A DNA stretch of 64,000 nucleotides from Helicoverpa zea. Taxonomy: Eukaryota; Arthropoda; Insecta; Lepidoptera; Noctuidae. The stretch is from NCBI RefSeq assembly GCF_022581195.2, contig NC_061474.1:8556001-8620000 (forward strand). The letters are read 5' to 3'. Position 1 is the stretch's first letter, and each line of letters begins with the position of its first letter. The notes under the pieces are model-generated. The model made no database searches, had not been told where the DNA came from, and was given only the letters and a program-made list of their open reading frames with translations. Both the position numbers and the translations under genes were made by a program. Below are positions 11,597-24,194 of this stretch, one piece after another.

Positions 11597-12211
11597 GGTA
11601 GAATTCCGTGGGTCGCGGCTGACGCAGCCGCGCGCGGCTTACGACAGTCGTCGGCCGCGCGCGACAATAGTCAACCTATGAAAATGTATGGCACCGCTGC
11701 CGAGGCTCGCGACAGTCGCGCGCGGCCGACGAATTTCGTGAGCCGCGCGCGGCATTGTGTTGAAATTAGTAGATTTTGTTCGTCCGTTCCCTCTAGTCGA
11801 AGTGCTAATTGATATCCTTGAAGAAGAAGAGGATGACGTGTTGCTGTGGCTGTATTATGAAAATAGATTACCAATCTACCCTATCTTTAAAAAGTAGAAA
11901 TGATGAAGGATACACCAAATACTGATTCAAAAGCATTTGTATTGTAATGAAAACAAAAGGAAGTTTTGCCGACTAAATAAAAAACAATTCAATTCTGGTT
12001 TTACTAAAATTCTATAGATGTTATTAAGCGCTAGACCATGTTGAGATGCATACGGCCGCGCGTGGCTCACGAAATTCGTCGGCCGCGCGCGACTGTCGCG
12101 AGCCTCGGCAGCGGTGCCATACATTTTCATATGTTGACTATTGTCGCGCGCGGCCGACGACTGTCGTAAGCCGCGCGCGGCTGTCGTAGCCGCTATCCAC
12201 GGAATTCTACC
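11597..12211. mobile_element. GC-rich fold-back element with about 160-bp arms
   Basis: Both ends read ggtagaattccgtgg inward, flanked on each side by tttaa, a plausible 5-bp target duplication of TTAA type. The arms (about 11597-11755 and 12054-12211) are near-perfect inverted copies rich in ccgcgcgcggc blocks. The core of about 300 bp is AT-rich. The reading frames on the minus strand in the arms are by-products of the GC repeats. No transposase is visible, so it is a non-autonomous MITE/fold-back. Confidence 0.82.
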
Positions 12212-12429
12212 TTTAATTAAGGAAAGAGCTTTCACTGTAGTGGATTTTGTCGCGTGTTTACGTTCGGTTTTTCTACGTGCGACAAATGCCGCACGGTAAA
12301 ATTCAGCCACGCGGATTCACGTGTCTTCGTTTGTATCGGTAGTTGTCAATTGTTTGTTGTCGTTTGAAACATGTAGCGCTTAAAAAACCGAATCACATCA
12401 CATAATATAATCACAACCTGTAAAATACA

Positions 12430-12720
12430 GAATCTCCTGGTGTATTCCTATCAAGCTAGCTGCAGGTTTAATCACCTGGCTAGATCTAGTGTTAGAGTTC
12501 TCTCTAACCCACTTGACGGCTTCAGTCGTGGATTTGGAATAACGACTGCTACTGAGTATTCAGGGACGTTGGTTTTACGTGCCATCCCAGGCAAGAGGGT
12601 CATAAGTCCTTGTAAAGGCCTACATGAAATAAATGATTTGATTTGATTTGAGTGAGATATCGGTCCGACCCGGGAATCGAACCTGGGACACTGCGCAGAA
12701 GACAGATGACTACGTTAGGT
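12430..12720 (+). mobile_element. Non-LTR retroelement tail plus tRNA-like SINE fragment
   Basis: 12430-12655 ends in a short tandem tail (tgattt repeated, 12634-12650), the usual end of moth RTE-like elements. Directly after it, 12660-12705 is a reversed tRNA-like B box (cccgggaatcgaacctggga), the head of a SINE on the minus strand. No protein supported. Confidence 0.5.
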
Positions 12721-13006
12721 TAGGACCAGGATATAATTAAACTGTTTGAAACAACTCAAATAATTAAACGAATTGTAACAAAAGGATTTCCTCGATACAT
12801 CAATAACGTGTTAACATAAGGACTGATGTTTCCGTATAACGTATATCATAGCTTTATTAGGCGCCCTTGAAATGTCAATCATTTAGTATTGCAATAAGTC
12901 TTTATATTGATTGTGGTCATCATTACTATAATGATCGCATCAAAATTAAGTATATAACATATGTAATTTAGTGGTTTCTTTTCGGGAAATAGTATTTACA
13001 TTAACT

Positions 13007-13345
13007 ACTAGCCGATTTCTTGTGGTTTAACCTGTGTCCCGTGAGAACTACTGCCCGTACGGTAAAATGTATGCCTACGTTACTCGGGAAGAGTTTAGTA
13101 TGTCAAAATTGAAAGTTTCGGGGCCTTTTGGGGTACCAATAAACAAAAAAAACGATGTTGTCTCTTTATCATATTAGTATAGAGAAAAATGCGAAAGTCA
13201 GTTTGTTACGCTTTCACGCTTAAACCGCTGAACTGATAGAGATACAATTTTTAGGTACCACATGAGCAGAAAATGTTTTACTCTCACCTTAGAACCTTCT
13301 CGAAATATAATCTACAATCTTGTCGAAATTACAGAAACAACGATA
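13007..13345 (-). mobile_element. Degraded Helitron fragments
   Basis: Begins with a reversed Helitron 3' end (ctag, then a gcggtttcaccc-like hairpin relic) and the typical body phrase actactgcccgtacggtaaa. From about 13170 a second relic begins with tatagagaaaaatgcgaaag. Both are too decayed for exact borders. Confidence 0.5.
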
Positions 13346-13579
13346 TATTAGAATACTGAATAATGAAATCCAAATTAATTTATCCAATGTAGATTTTATC
13401 GTAATCCTGTAATTACTAATTACAATAAATTAACATTTAAAGCTGATGTTCTGAGTATAATTGCTTCGTGTGGTAATAAAAATAGTGTTTTTATTAATTG
13501 AACTGGACTGTTCACAAAGGATTGCATGATCGGATTTGATTGGCTGGTTACGTCTTAGTAAAGAGATAAGTATACCACT

Positions 13580-14036
13580 ACTTCTGCTCTTCATCATCTG
13601 CCTAGCCTTTTCTCAACTGTATTGGGGTCGGCTTCCAGTCAAATCAGATGCAGCAGAGTACCAGTGCTTTACAAGGAGCGACTCCTTTTTGACCTCTTCA
13701 ACCCAGTTACCCGTTCAACCCGATAGATACCCCTTGGTAAAAATGGTTGTCAGACTTTCTGGCTTCTGACTACCTGTAACAACTGCCAGGAATTTTCAAT
13801 GACTTAGAAAGTATATCTTAGACACCAATGACTGTGTTTCGGATGGCACGTTAAACTGTAGGTCCCGGCTGTCATTGAAAAGTCATTGGTGTCATATACT
13901 TTCTAAGTATATCTTAGACACCAATGACTGTGTATACAAACTTAGAAAAGTTGCATTTGTACTTGCCTGACCTGGAATCGAACAAACGTCCTCATACTTG
14001 AGAGGTTGGTTCTTTACCCACTAGGCGACCACGGCT
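13580..14036 (-). mobile_element. tRNA-derived SINE with internal duplication
   Basis: A minus-strand SINE: the reversed tRNA head lies at 13970-14035 (tgcctgacctggaatcgaac, ctaggcgaccacggc) and the tail at 13580-13640 (catcatctgcctagcc). The body phrase ttagacaccaatgactgtg occurs twice, about 95 bp apart (near 13819 and 13913), so the copy carries an internal partial duplication. The reading frame at 13536-13769 is a by-product. Confidence 0.78.
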
Positions 14037-14172
14037 TTTTTAAGCCTAACATAGTTCGGAAAAGGATAGAAAGATGATCATCAGATTTCATTTAAAGGGT
14101 TTCTTGTATAGTAGTAACTTACCCTTATCTATAGAGTTACAATCGGCGAGTGAAACCTAAGTAAGCTCGTAA

Positions 14173-14355
14173 TCTATAATATAAAAATGAAGCGCAAAAT
14201 GTGTTGGTAAGCGCATAACTCAACAACGCCTGGACCTATTTGGCTAATTCTTTTTTTGTTGTGTTTGTTATTGTCAGGAGAAGGTTCTTATGAAAAAAAA
14301 ATAGGGTAAAGTAGAGAAGTCAGTTGACGGGAGCGAAGCCGCGGGCAAAAGCTAG
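14173..14355 (+). mobile_element. Non-autonomous Helitron
   Basis: Starts with TC after an A and ends with CTAG before a T, the expected Helitron A^T insertion. The 3' end has the lepidopteran signature gccgcgggcaaaagctag. About 183 bp with no coding capacity, moved by rolling-circle proteins supplied elsewhere. Confidence 0.72.
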
Positions 14356-14459
14356 TGTGCAATAAAATCAATTAGTAGGTACTAAGTACTGAATTGAGTA
14401 AAGTACCTATTTAATGGCTCAAGGATTTTCGCAATAATGTTTTATTATCTTAATAATGT

Positions 14460-15155
14460 ATGTCTCTTTTTGACCTCGGGACTACAGAGTCCCGGATTTT
14501 TGGGAGGCGAACGTGGGGCCGAAGCCAACACGCTGAAGCCCTTTTGAGACAACTTTAATGAAATGGTGACACAAAACCGACGATTATCCCTGTATACACT
14601 ATAGAAATGTACCCAAGGACAATCCCCGGTTCTGAGCTAAACTATTGCTAACTATGGATGACAACTACTTGGGCTATTGTGATGGGATGCTAATGGACTA
14701 GGGATGGGGAAACTACGGGAACTATGGCACCTGCCGATAACAATGTTTGCACACGTCAAAATGGCAGGTGGAGACTCGCCAACTCACTTACTGGGCCCCC
14801 GGGAATCAGTCACTGAAAAGCAACAAGAGGGCAACAGGGACATGAGCGGCTGAGAAGGGTGAGGATACCTCGGCGGACTTTAAACGCAGATCACGCGCTC
14901 CCTGTGGGTCCAGCATCACCGGCCCACTCGCCACTTACCACGAGGCACTTACCCTCCGAGCAGGACTAACCTTGCTCTAGCGACTCCACTCTGACCGGCC
15001 GATGAAGGCAAGCCAAGAGGCGGGAGACCTATCCCCCGTCATGCTTCACTCCGGCAAGCCGGAGGTGGGGGACAGTATACTCTCCCTGGAGCACTCGGAT
15101 ATATAGCCCCGCGGGGTCGCTACTCCCCGTCATCCGCCTCAGATGCCCTGCGGGG
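14460..15155. mobile_element. GC-rich retroposed segment with 11-bp target duplication
   Basis: A 696-bp GC-rich block in AT-rich surroundings, flanked on both sides by cttaataatgt (14449-14459 and 15156-15166). The duplication length and absence of inverted termini fit target-primed retrotransposition. The sequence resembles an untranslated region of a moth non-LTR element; I cannot name it and see no long frame. Confidence 0.65.
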
Positions 15156-15166
15156 CTTAATAATGT

Positions 15167-18100
15167 TATTATTATATGTATGTCTTAATATGTCATTATG
15201 GTTATAGTATGTGTTAGAGGTAAATTATTATTTATATTTAAAATCATCATGTATTGTAGGTATGTTCCTACATATTAAGTTTTATGAGATTCTGTCATGC
15301 GTATTGTCTCTTCTCAGTGACTCTCTTACGACATCATCCACCTAACAGTAAAAGTCTTTTTAATATCGGTTCAGCGGCTCCTGAGCTTCTGTTACCTAGT
15401 TGGACATGATAAACATTCTTTATTAATTCGAAGATAGAATCGCTAAATTTCAATACCATATAGACTCAAGGTTGACATAATCTTTAAATCTCGCTTGCAA
15501 TCAGGTAAGATAGTGGTCAAAAACATATGCCTATCATTAATAAAAAAAAACCTATGCATTCTTACAATACGAACCTCATATATGTTCGACCTTCATGTGA
15601 AAAAAAAAAACAAATAAAAATCACAACAAACTGTTACCGGTTACGCGTAGGGTGACCACAGTTCCGGAAAACAAAGGACAGTTCCGGAGATAGTTGCCAA
15701 CTTGCGGAAACAGTTTTGGTAACTTTTAATTCTTCGAGAAGGCCGGTGAGTGATGCAATTTTAATGGTTATTTACGTGTTTTTACAAAAATAAATAATAT
15801 TTTTTTAATGGAACAATAAAACATTACAAAATTAAACAAAATATAGCCGAACTCTTAATCACCCGATACCTAACTTTTATTCAATTTTTTTTTATCGTTT
15901 TAACAGCGTGACAGTGTGACGTATTTTTTTGCTTTATTGATGATTTTTTTAATCGCCGGATAACTTTTATATCTGAAGAATATGTTTGACGTTTTGACAG
16001 CTTTTGTTATAGAAAATATGCCAAACTGCCATTCCTCAGAAAAAAAGTTATCCGGCGATTGAAAAATTGGCCCTTAGTGTAGGAAATATGTCGAAATATT
16101 GATTGATTGAATAATCGGCCCTAGACATAAAATTAGAAGAAAAAAAGGTGAACGTGTATGAGCGTCTAGACATGTCTACTAAATAAATATCTAAAAGTAT
16201 ACAATCTATGTATGAGATAGGTTCAGCAGTTTAGCCATGGAAATGTCACAGATACAAAGTATGTAATCAATACTGGTAACAAACGTTTCACCTCTTACAA
16301 ATTATGTTATTGATCTAGTTTTTTTAAACGAATCGACAACCAGACTTGACCCAGTTCATGTTACGTGTGGTTTACAATTAAGTAGGTATTATTGTAATAA
16401 AATTATAATAAGTAATCTTGTATTTACCTACTTGTAGAATTAATGGTTTCGGTCGATTTTGTACTCTAGTAAGTATTTACATGTTACTATCAAGATAGTA
16501 AAGGATCGATGTGTATACTATATTATTGTTTGTCTTCAGTATTCCATTTTTGTTGCGCACTTGACTTACCCTTATCTACAGATTTTTTTCTATTACTCTA
16601 AGGTTTTATGGTAGAGCAACAAACTCCGGGTTAAACTCGCCTTGACACATTATCTCTATGTATTGTGTGTGTATTGTACACATTTGTGTGCAATAAAAAA
16701 ATAATAATAATGGTTTACGAATCCATTTAAAATCTAGTCTATAAAGACCAGTCCTGGAATCTGAAAACCGTGATTTGGTAACCCTTTAGGCTCTAGACTC
16801 AGTGTACCGGTTATGTATATCTACTTAGGCTGATGAAATTGTCGTTTCTTTGTTTATAAGTAAGAACCTGTATCTCAAATTGGCTACTGGGACATGGAAT
16901 AAAATGGACAAGTTTTTTAAGTACTAAATAATTGGATTATGCTCCAAATACTTTAATAAATAACTAGTTCCTTCACATATAGACTAAAATTAAGCATATA
17001 GGTGCAAAAATACTTTTTGGGTTCTACTTTGATATGTATTCCTTTATGCCATCTTATTCGTAATTCATCTACTCATCTTCTTACTTAGATCAAAGGTATA
17101 GCAATCGAATCCTACGAGAAACTCCGTTTATCTTGCATTCACTACATTATTCGCAATACAAAAACAAAACAAACTCTTATTTATAAAATGTACACAGTCC
17201 TATCTGTATAGGCACAGGTTATGAGTATCAACAGAGGTCATTGATACTTTCCGTATGCGACCACGAGACATTGCCAAGTATTTACTACAGAGCTACCTTT
17301 TAGCTAGGAAATAGGGCATTAAGATAATTTGATTGATTGATTGTGCGGATATTGCTAATTAATACATATTTATAAGGACTAATAGGCGTATAAATTGTCG
17401 CTTGAGGTGCTTTAGTTCTTCTAAGTTTACTTTAGATTTCCTATGTTAGGTGTCGTGTTATCAAATGCAGAATTGAGCCATATAATACTAGTGGCACATA
17501 AAAGCCTCAATGTCTGAAACGCTTTCTTGCCAAAACCGTTTTAATAATTTGCTATACAGCTAGATAGTCTAGACTCTGAGAAAGGAAAAAAAATAGACGA
17601 TATGGCGGAGATGACGACAGATAGAGGAGTCTAGACTTTTCAAAATATATTAGGGTCGGCAATCTCACGGGATGCAGTTGAGTAAAAGTGCTTTACCTCC
17701 TCACCTCCTCAACTCACAAGACACCCCTCTAATCTCTCTGCTGATCAATTCAACCTAATAAAGAAAACATGCTGCAACAACACCAAAAAACTTAGGATGA
17801 AGCCAAATCAATGAATAAGAAGAGTTCAAACACGATTAGAGTTAAACCTATCAGAGGTGTTTTGATACGTTTAGTTCGCAACGTGATTGAGCTCTTATAA
17901 CTTGCCTTTATAAGTTCACATACAACAGCAACAGAACAGGTGCAAAATAAACTGTACGCGGCTAAGATGTCGAAACACTTCGAAGGTTGGACGGCAAAGT
18001 TTGCGTAACACAGTGACATACCCTCACTGGATAGCTCATAGCTTATTATCCTTTTGTTTAAACAGGAAAATTGCTCATTTGAATCTTAATTTGTGTTTTA

Positions 18101-18772
18101 ATATGAGATGCATGGTTTTTGAAGCAATTAGATAGAATGCGAAATTATGAAATGCATTTTGTTCCAAACGAAATAAGGTGTAGATACACAGTTAACTATC
18201 CTTGTATAAGAGTGGTGAAAGGGTATAGTTGCAATTTACTTTAGAAAAATTATAAAGAAAAATAACAGAACTGTGACCTTGCTATCTCCGAATATTTAGA
18301 AGATTTTTTGTTCACTAACATAATTTCTTATAAACAATCTGAAATTCAACCATCTTTTTCAAAAATAATAAAAAAAAAAAAAAAACATTAAAGGATAGCT
18401 GGTTTACGAAAAAAAACGTAATTAAACAGCTAATAACCGAATGTTTGGCGGCGCTATGTAAATCATGGTCAACAGACGATTAGGTAACTCGCGGTTACTG
18501 ACCTACGACAAGCGCGAGCGCACGCGTGGAGTCGACACTGTTTTATTTAATTTTAGAATAATGTGTAATGGTAACTTTTGTTAAATTATTTTACAAAAAT
18601 CGGTTAATACGACCCTGTATAAAAAAAAAATGTCGTTTGTCAATTTTACTAACGAGAACTTATGAAATGGTCTTGCGTCGTATTTTGTCAGTCAGAAATA
18701 TTTGATAACACAAAATTTTTACAAAAAAATAACCGTCTGCAATATTCAATTTGTACCTACAACCTTCTCCTA
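15167..18772. other. Intergenic, no gene seen
   Basis: AT-rich DNA with a retroelement-like tail at 16627-16712 ending in a run of aataataat. At 18480-18535 there is a short GC-rich patch (aagcgcgagcgcacgcgtgg). A 75-codon minus-strand frame at 17792-18019 has a hydrophobic C-terminus but no splice or family support. Confidence 0.3.
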
Positions 18773-19206
18773 AGGCCTCTGCCTCGAATTTTGCGGGCAG
18801 CGGGGCGGCAGCGGCGGCGGCGCGGGAGCGGGGCGGGCAACGGATACGTGTTCTCGAAACTAGCGGGCAGATCGCGCGGCACTATAGCAGTGTAGTGTTG
18901 TGTTCTGTTGTGTTTGCTGTTCCATATGGGTGTCCTCTCAAAGGTGGCCGAAGTAATTAGCTCTTGCACGTCCGAACACATTTTGATACGTCACAAAAAA
19001 AATGTATAACACTATGCCTATAATGCAGACGCCCAACGCGGGCGGTCACCGCTTGACCGGAGCGCACCGCTCGTTGCCCGCCGCCGCGCCGCTCCCGCGC
19101 CGCTGTATTCGAGGGCCGGTCCATATGAATATACGCGTAAGATCCTGCCGCTCCCGCGCCGCCGCCGCTGCCGCCCCGCTGCCCGCAAAATTCGAGGCAG
19201 AGGCCT
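18773..19206. mobile_element. GC-rich element with perfect 59-bp inverted ends
   Basis: Ends read aggcctctgcctcgaatttt inward from both sides and stay identical for 59 bp, including ggcggcggcg runs. The core carries a partial extra copy of the GC block (about 19078-19102). Clear target duplication was not found. The frames on both strands here (arginine/alanine-rich) are products of the GC repeats, not genes. Confidence 0.78.
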
Positions 19207-20425
19207 AACTATACTGAGATCTGAATTAGAATCCTTTCAGCCAAACGTGAGATAATCGGCACCTAACTACATACAGGTTAAACTGAGAACCACATATTTT
19301 TTTTAAGTCGGTTATAATACAAAGGGCATTCTACTTTCTTCTCTCTTGTAACCAAACAACTGTCTATATTTTGTTTCATTTGGAAAATAAATACATTTAT
19401 ATGTATATAAGAAAAATAAAAAATATGCGCTACTCCACGCGACGCTCTATTCTATCTACTCGCGTATTTTGACAGTAAACTATTACCCAAGTACCCAACT
19501 AGGTCAGGTTCATTCAATTGTTTTACTTTTTATTCTTGCCAGGCTAAGGACAAGCTATTATGCCTCGTTGCGTACCGTTACCGAATAGACCACAGACTTT
19601 TAATAGACGTAGTTAATAGACCTCTTTGGAGCAACCTTGCATTTTTTTTTTATTAGCGACGTTCTGTATTTGAAATTATGTTTTTCGTGGTAATTTAATG
19701 AAAAGTATTTCATCCGCAATAAGCTCACTTGTAATTTCACTTTTCTATTAATTTTTAGTAATGGTACATGCGTGGTATTTGCAAAATAAACTTTCAGCCA
19801 ACTATCGACCGATAGTTTAGTTTCCAGTTTGTTTTCAAAAAAGATTAAGAACCCGCGTTCTTATCTTATCTCATCTTTTTTTACAAGCTTTTTTTTCACT
19901 TTTAAATATATTTTTTTTACATTATAATAAAAATTCATCCTTGTAAAAGTATGTTTCTTAGGAAGAACCTTGCATAAAAAATAAGAATACACCAAAGTTA
20001 CTTGAAAAAAAAAAACAATTAAATAACAATAGTAAATCTTTAAACCAATTAAGAACCTAATTAAGTAGATTTGTCCCTGTTTACAAAACAATGCTATAAT
20101 AAATATTACATAAGAAATTAATTTGTTGTTCTTGACGTCAATAATTTAGAAAAAACAGCTAAATAGAGTAATAATATTGCGAATAACTGAATTGTTGATG
20201 ATAGTTCAAGAATTCTTGCAATGTGATAAACAAGCTTTTTCTATAGATTAGATTTTTTTTTGCCGCAGACCGCAGACATAGTATAATTTATACTATGCCG
20301 CAGAATTTGATTGATTAAACTATAAACATCCCTGTAATTTGACATACTGTAGAAACCCGAAGCCAAAAACACTATGTGGTCTGGACGAAAAAATCCTCCT
20401 CAAGCACAAGACACTAATATATCGG
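19207..20425. other. Intergenic, no gene seen
   Basis: AT-rich. 19785-19830 matches the end phrase of the dispersed MITE seen at 28178-28362 (tttcagccaactatcgaccg). No supported coding region. Confidence 0.3.
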
Positions 20426-20823
20426 GTGTGTCGTTCACAATCACATTAAATGAAATGCGTTAATATACTGGTTAATATATGTCCATTAACACAAAGAAAA
20501 AAGCAAAATACGTAAAAATAAAAAAAATGAATTTTTCAAACAAAGTAAATAGAATAAAAATGTGCGAAAATTAGGACACCATATAAAAGTCAGTCATTAC
20601 AAACAACTGAAATTTTCCCTTGAAAACTGACAGCTGTCAACTGATCAAAGCATTCGATACTGCTAACTTGATATCTGCTTTACACATGATGTTGTAAATT
20701 ATAAAAACGAAAAATGACTCCTGTGGCTAAACCACTGAATGGATTAGGTTATTTTTTTACAATTCACCATAGAATATCATAAAGTACATGCGATAGGATT
20801 TAATGTGATTGTGAACGACACAC
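20426..20823. mobile_element. 398-bp MITE-like element
   Basis: Inverted ends of about 25 bp, gtgtgtcgttcacaatcaca at the left and its complement at 20804-20823. No coding sequence. The two short frames at 20777-21028 overlap the right end and are chance. Confidence 0.7.
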
Positions 20824-22079
20824 AATGTATATAATCCATCGTACAAGTAATAAAGGGAAAGATTGTAAAGTTGTATGTAAGTGCGTTTATTACCATATTG
20901 AATTTTTTCAAATACATCCAGAAGAATTTGCAAAAATAAGTTTTCTCTTTAACTTTGACAGTCTTTACGTTAAACATTTGTCGCTGATGAAACACCTCAC
21001 ATATAACACCTATTTATCTGTCAAATGAATAAAAAAAAACTACTAACTCTACAACCTACCATTAACTATTTACATTTTCTGTGGCAAAATACTTCTACTA
21101 AATTAAGCTTAATTACATAGGCCTCACCACTCAGCAAAAAGTTGTTTCGCCTAAAATGTTAAACTACATTTCAAATGTAATATATTCACACCCATTTAGT
21201 AATTTTCCAGATCAACTTACACATACAAACAAACAACTTCCTACAGCACTTTGCAAATAAATTGAAGTTTAAGAATCCAGTCAAATACCCAAGGATTAAA
21301 TAATGCATACAAATGCACTCGATAAAATAATGAATTTGGCTCATATGTTTGTCTGTAACGCTTTAACTGCAAAACTGCTCGACTGATGTAATGCGATTTG
21401 GATAGCACTTTTTTCACTGGCTAAAGTCTAGTTAATCGAAGCAATAGAATAAGTACTTTTTTGTTAACTCAATAGTTTATTAAGTAATTAATTAAATGTT
21501 TGAATACGATATGTTTTCATTGCAAATCGGTTCTATCGATTTGGATAATATTTCATACAGTTCAAAACGCAGCTTGAATCTATAAAATTCGTTATCTAAC
21601 TAGTCTATCTAAATGCAAGTGATATCACGGGAAACGGCTAATACGTAAATAATGCGATTTTAATCACAAACTGACGCAAGAAGCTAGCTTTGTAACAACA
21701 TCGCAGTAAGGAATATAGTAATTACATTCATATGGTTATAGCTTCCTTATGTTTCTTACTAGTATATGCGTTTATATAAAAAGTAAATAAGAATTACAAT
21801 AGCAAAAACATCATCACATTTCAATTTATTTTACTTGATTTATGTTAGATAGATATAGATAGATAGATAGATATTCTTTATTAGGTACACCAATTTTACA
21901 TTTTTGATCTTAAACTAGGTAGTTAAAGTAGGTGACATGGGCGGTCTTATCGCTAAGAGTGATCTCTTCCAGACAACCGTAGGATGGATTAAGACGAGAA
22001 GGAAAAGATTATATGGTAGGCAGTAAGGCAAAGTGTACACTTGCTGCTGCAACTTATGTACCTATAATAATCCTAACTA
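20824..22079. other. Intergenic, no gene seen
   Basis: AT-rich DNA. 21845-21872 is a short gata/tagat microsatellite. Nothing else is supportable. Confidence 0.3.
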
Positions 22080-22306
22080 TAGTTCGGCCATTCAGAGAAT
22101 GCGTTCCTGACACGTCGCGATTGAACTGACGACGTAACTTTGCAATGGCGTTGCAGTTACGATAAAAATATTTTTGCTGGTTGTTTACCGTTTTAACAAT
22201 TGAGGAGCATTAAAACAACATTATTATATCAATAATCAATGAATGTAGTTACGTCGTCAGTTCAATCGCGACGTGTCAGGAACGCATTCTCTGAATGGCC
22301 GAACTA
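22080..22306. mobile_element. Short MITE, internally deleted relative of 51388-52313
   Basis: Nearly palindromic ends of about 60 bp starting tagttcggccattcagagaa, flanked by TA on both sides. Its left 165 bp is almost the same as 51388-51555. It looks like a deletion derivative with the right inverted repeat brought next to that segment. Confidence 0.82.
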
Positions 22307-22575
22307 TAATATTATAAATGTGAAAGTAACTCTGTCTGTCTGTCTGTCTGTCTGTCTTTTCTTCACGCCTAAACTACTGAACCGATTTGTGTGAAATTTG
22401 GTACAGACATAGTTTGGAACTTGAGAAAGGACATAGGATAGTTTTTATTTAAAAAAAAAATATATAAAAATAAAAAATAAAATTTATTCCGGACATATAG
22501 CGCCATCTATTGGTCAAACCAAAAATATGCCGGAAGTCACTATTCCATGCGAACGAAGTCGCGGGCAAAAGCTAG
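22307..22575 (+). mobile_element. Non-autonomous Helitron with TGTC microsatellite
   Basis: Begins right at the edge of the preceding MITE with the family start tataatattataaatgtgaaag. It contains tgtc repeated about six times (22334-22357) and ends gtcgcgggcaaaagctag before a T. About 268 bp, no coding capacity. Confidence 0.72.
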
Positions 22576-23027
22576 TACTATAATAATATAATGTTAGGTT
22601 TAGTAATAGCCAATAAGAGCTTCCTCTCTCCTAACTCACTTATTTTGCTGTGCTCGACAGGGTCCATGTGAACTATTTATAAGGGTAGGTACACCTTACA
22701 ATACATGTGGAAAGCAATAAAAATATTGAGTATTAATCTAGAGTGCACTGAGATGCACACAAATTGTTGTCTTCTAGTCTACTCGTTCTAGCAAACAGTA
22801 ACAAATTGCGTGCGAACATTTTTCAAATGTCCGCAATATGCAAACCTTTGTGCGGGAACACATGCTAGAACGTTAGGTACCTACTTTTTGTTCGCAAACC
22901 CATGGGCTCGAATGATTTTGATGGAATCTCATCATAACAAGCCTTTGAACGTAGGTATTTATGTATAGTTCAAAAACTACTTGACAGTCCCTGACTTACA
23001 ATAACTGTAACTTCTACCGAGCCTTTT

Positions 23028-23195
23028 AGCCAACTATATTAAGGTCGGCTTCCATTCTGACTGTACTTATGCAATAACAGTTACCCGAGCAACCCCATAG
23101 TCTTTGGTTAGACTGATTGTCAGACTTTCTGTCTTCTGCCTCCCCGTAATGACTTTCAAAGATGTTCAATTGACAGCCCGGACCCACCAAAAGAA
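23028..23195 (-). mobile_element. SINE fragment
   Basis: Reversed 3' half of the same tRNA-derived SINE as 13580 (ggtcggcttccattctgact, then gttacccgagcaacccc and gtcagactttctgtcttctg). The tRNA head is missing. Confidence 0.6.
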
Positions 23196-23734
23196 CCGAT
23201 TGCGTTAAGAGCCGTTTAGCCTAAGTAAATAATTCAAAAGATACACCTAACCATCGTCTTTCAATTTATCCACAATAACCAACGACAATTAAACTTTAAT
23301 TAAAGTGTAAACATACACAGCCACTAAGTTAACATTAGCTGCAAAAAGCTAAGTAATACAAGGTCTTGATGCTTAGATCGTAGTTGCAGGTGCATCGTTG
23401 CAGCTGTTAATTTATTGACTGGTAATTATTTTGTTGGGATTTAAGTTCGTTGAGTTCACGGCTTAAAACTGAAAGAAAGAAGAGTAAATCCTGTGGTAAA
23501 TCTACGTTTATTCTGTGTTACCTTTTTTGTATATGATAACTGACTTTCTGAAAGTAATTAAATGCTTTCTATGTTGTTTTTTATCATCACTTCGTAAGCC
23601 ACGTTAAAATACTAGTGTCCATGTTTTCACTCTCGTTCCGTGGTAAGTACCTATTCCATGCACCCTTATAAAAAATCTTCCTCAATAAATTTTCCATCTA
23701 ACACTGAAATATTTTTCAGTTTATTATTTTTTTT

Positions 23735-23815
23735 TGTGTCATCATCATCAGCCTATAGCAGTCCACTGCTGGACATAGGCCTCTCCAAGTGCACGCCACT
23801 GAGATCGATTTTTTT
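23735..23815 (+). repeat. Dispersed moth repeat fragment
   Basis: A recognisable phrase, catcatcagcctatagcagt followed by ccactgctggacataggcct, common in moth genomes as part of a retroelement tail. It is flanked on both sides by Helitron-like relics (taacactgaaatatttttca and aatcggttatgtagtttctg). Confidence 0.5.
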
Positions 23816-24194
23816 TGTGTAATAGTTTGTATAAATCGGTTATGTAGTTTCTGAGATAGAGCGGTCAAACAAGCAAAACGCTTCATCAGTACAATGCTCG
23901 CATAAATCTTACAATAGATAAATATCTAACCTTGATTTGAGCAGCGCAGTAGCTAAAAACACAACTCTCGTACATGCTAAATCCTTCAACGAAATCACAG
24001 CGCATTCCTAGGCCAGTAATTGGTGGTCAATTGGGCCTATTATCCAATAAGCGTTCACTAGCCACTTAGTTAAATAGGACGACTTCAATCTTTTGAATAA
24101 CTCCTATTTGGGTGATCTTTGTAGACGATTTGGTTAGGAGTGGCTAAGTAACAGGTCAATTGGTCATAAGGTTTTAAGCAACGTTTGGCACGGT

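Noticed and set aside
11671..12310. Arginine/alanine-rich minus-strand frames
   Set aside because: Both are produced by the GC-rich arms of the fold-back element; their protein segments are inverted or repeated copies of the arms.
12660..12705. tRNA gene suggested by a B-box-like sequence
   Set aside because: No complete cloverleaf or matching A box; it is a SINE head, as are the similar stretches at 9250-9330 and 13970-14035.
17792..18019. 75-codon minus-strand frame with cysteines and a hydrophobic end
   Set aside because: No start context, splice support or family resemblance; composition is that of the surrounding DNA.
18662..19208. Overlapping frames on both strands rich in arginine, alanine and proline
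   Set aside because: They exist only because of the GC-rich inverted ends at 18773-18831 and 19148-19206.
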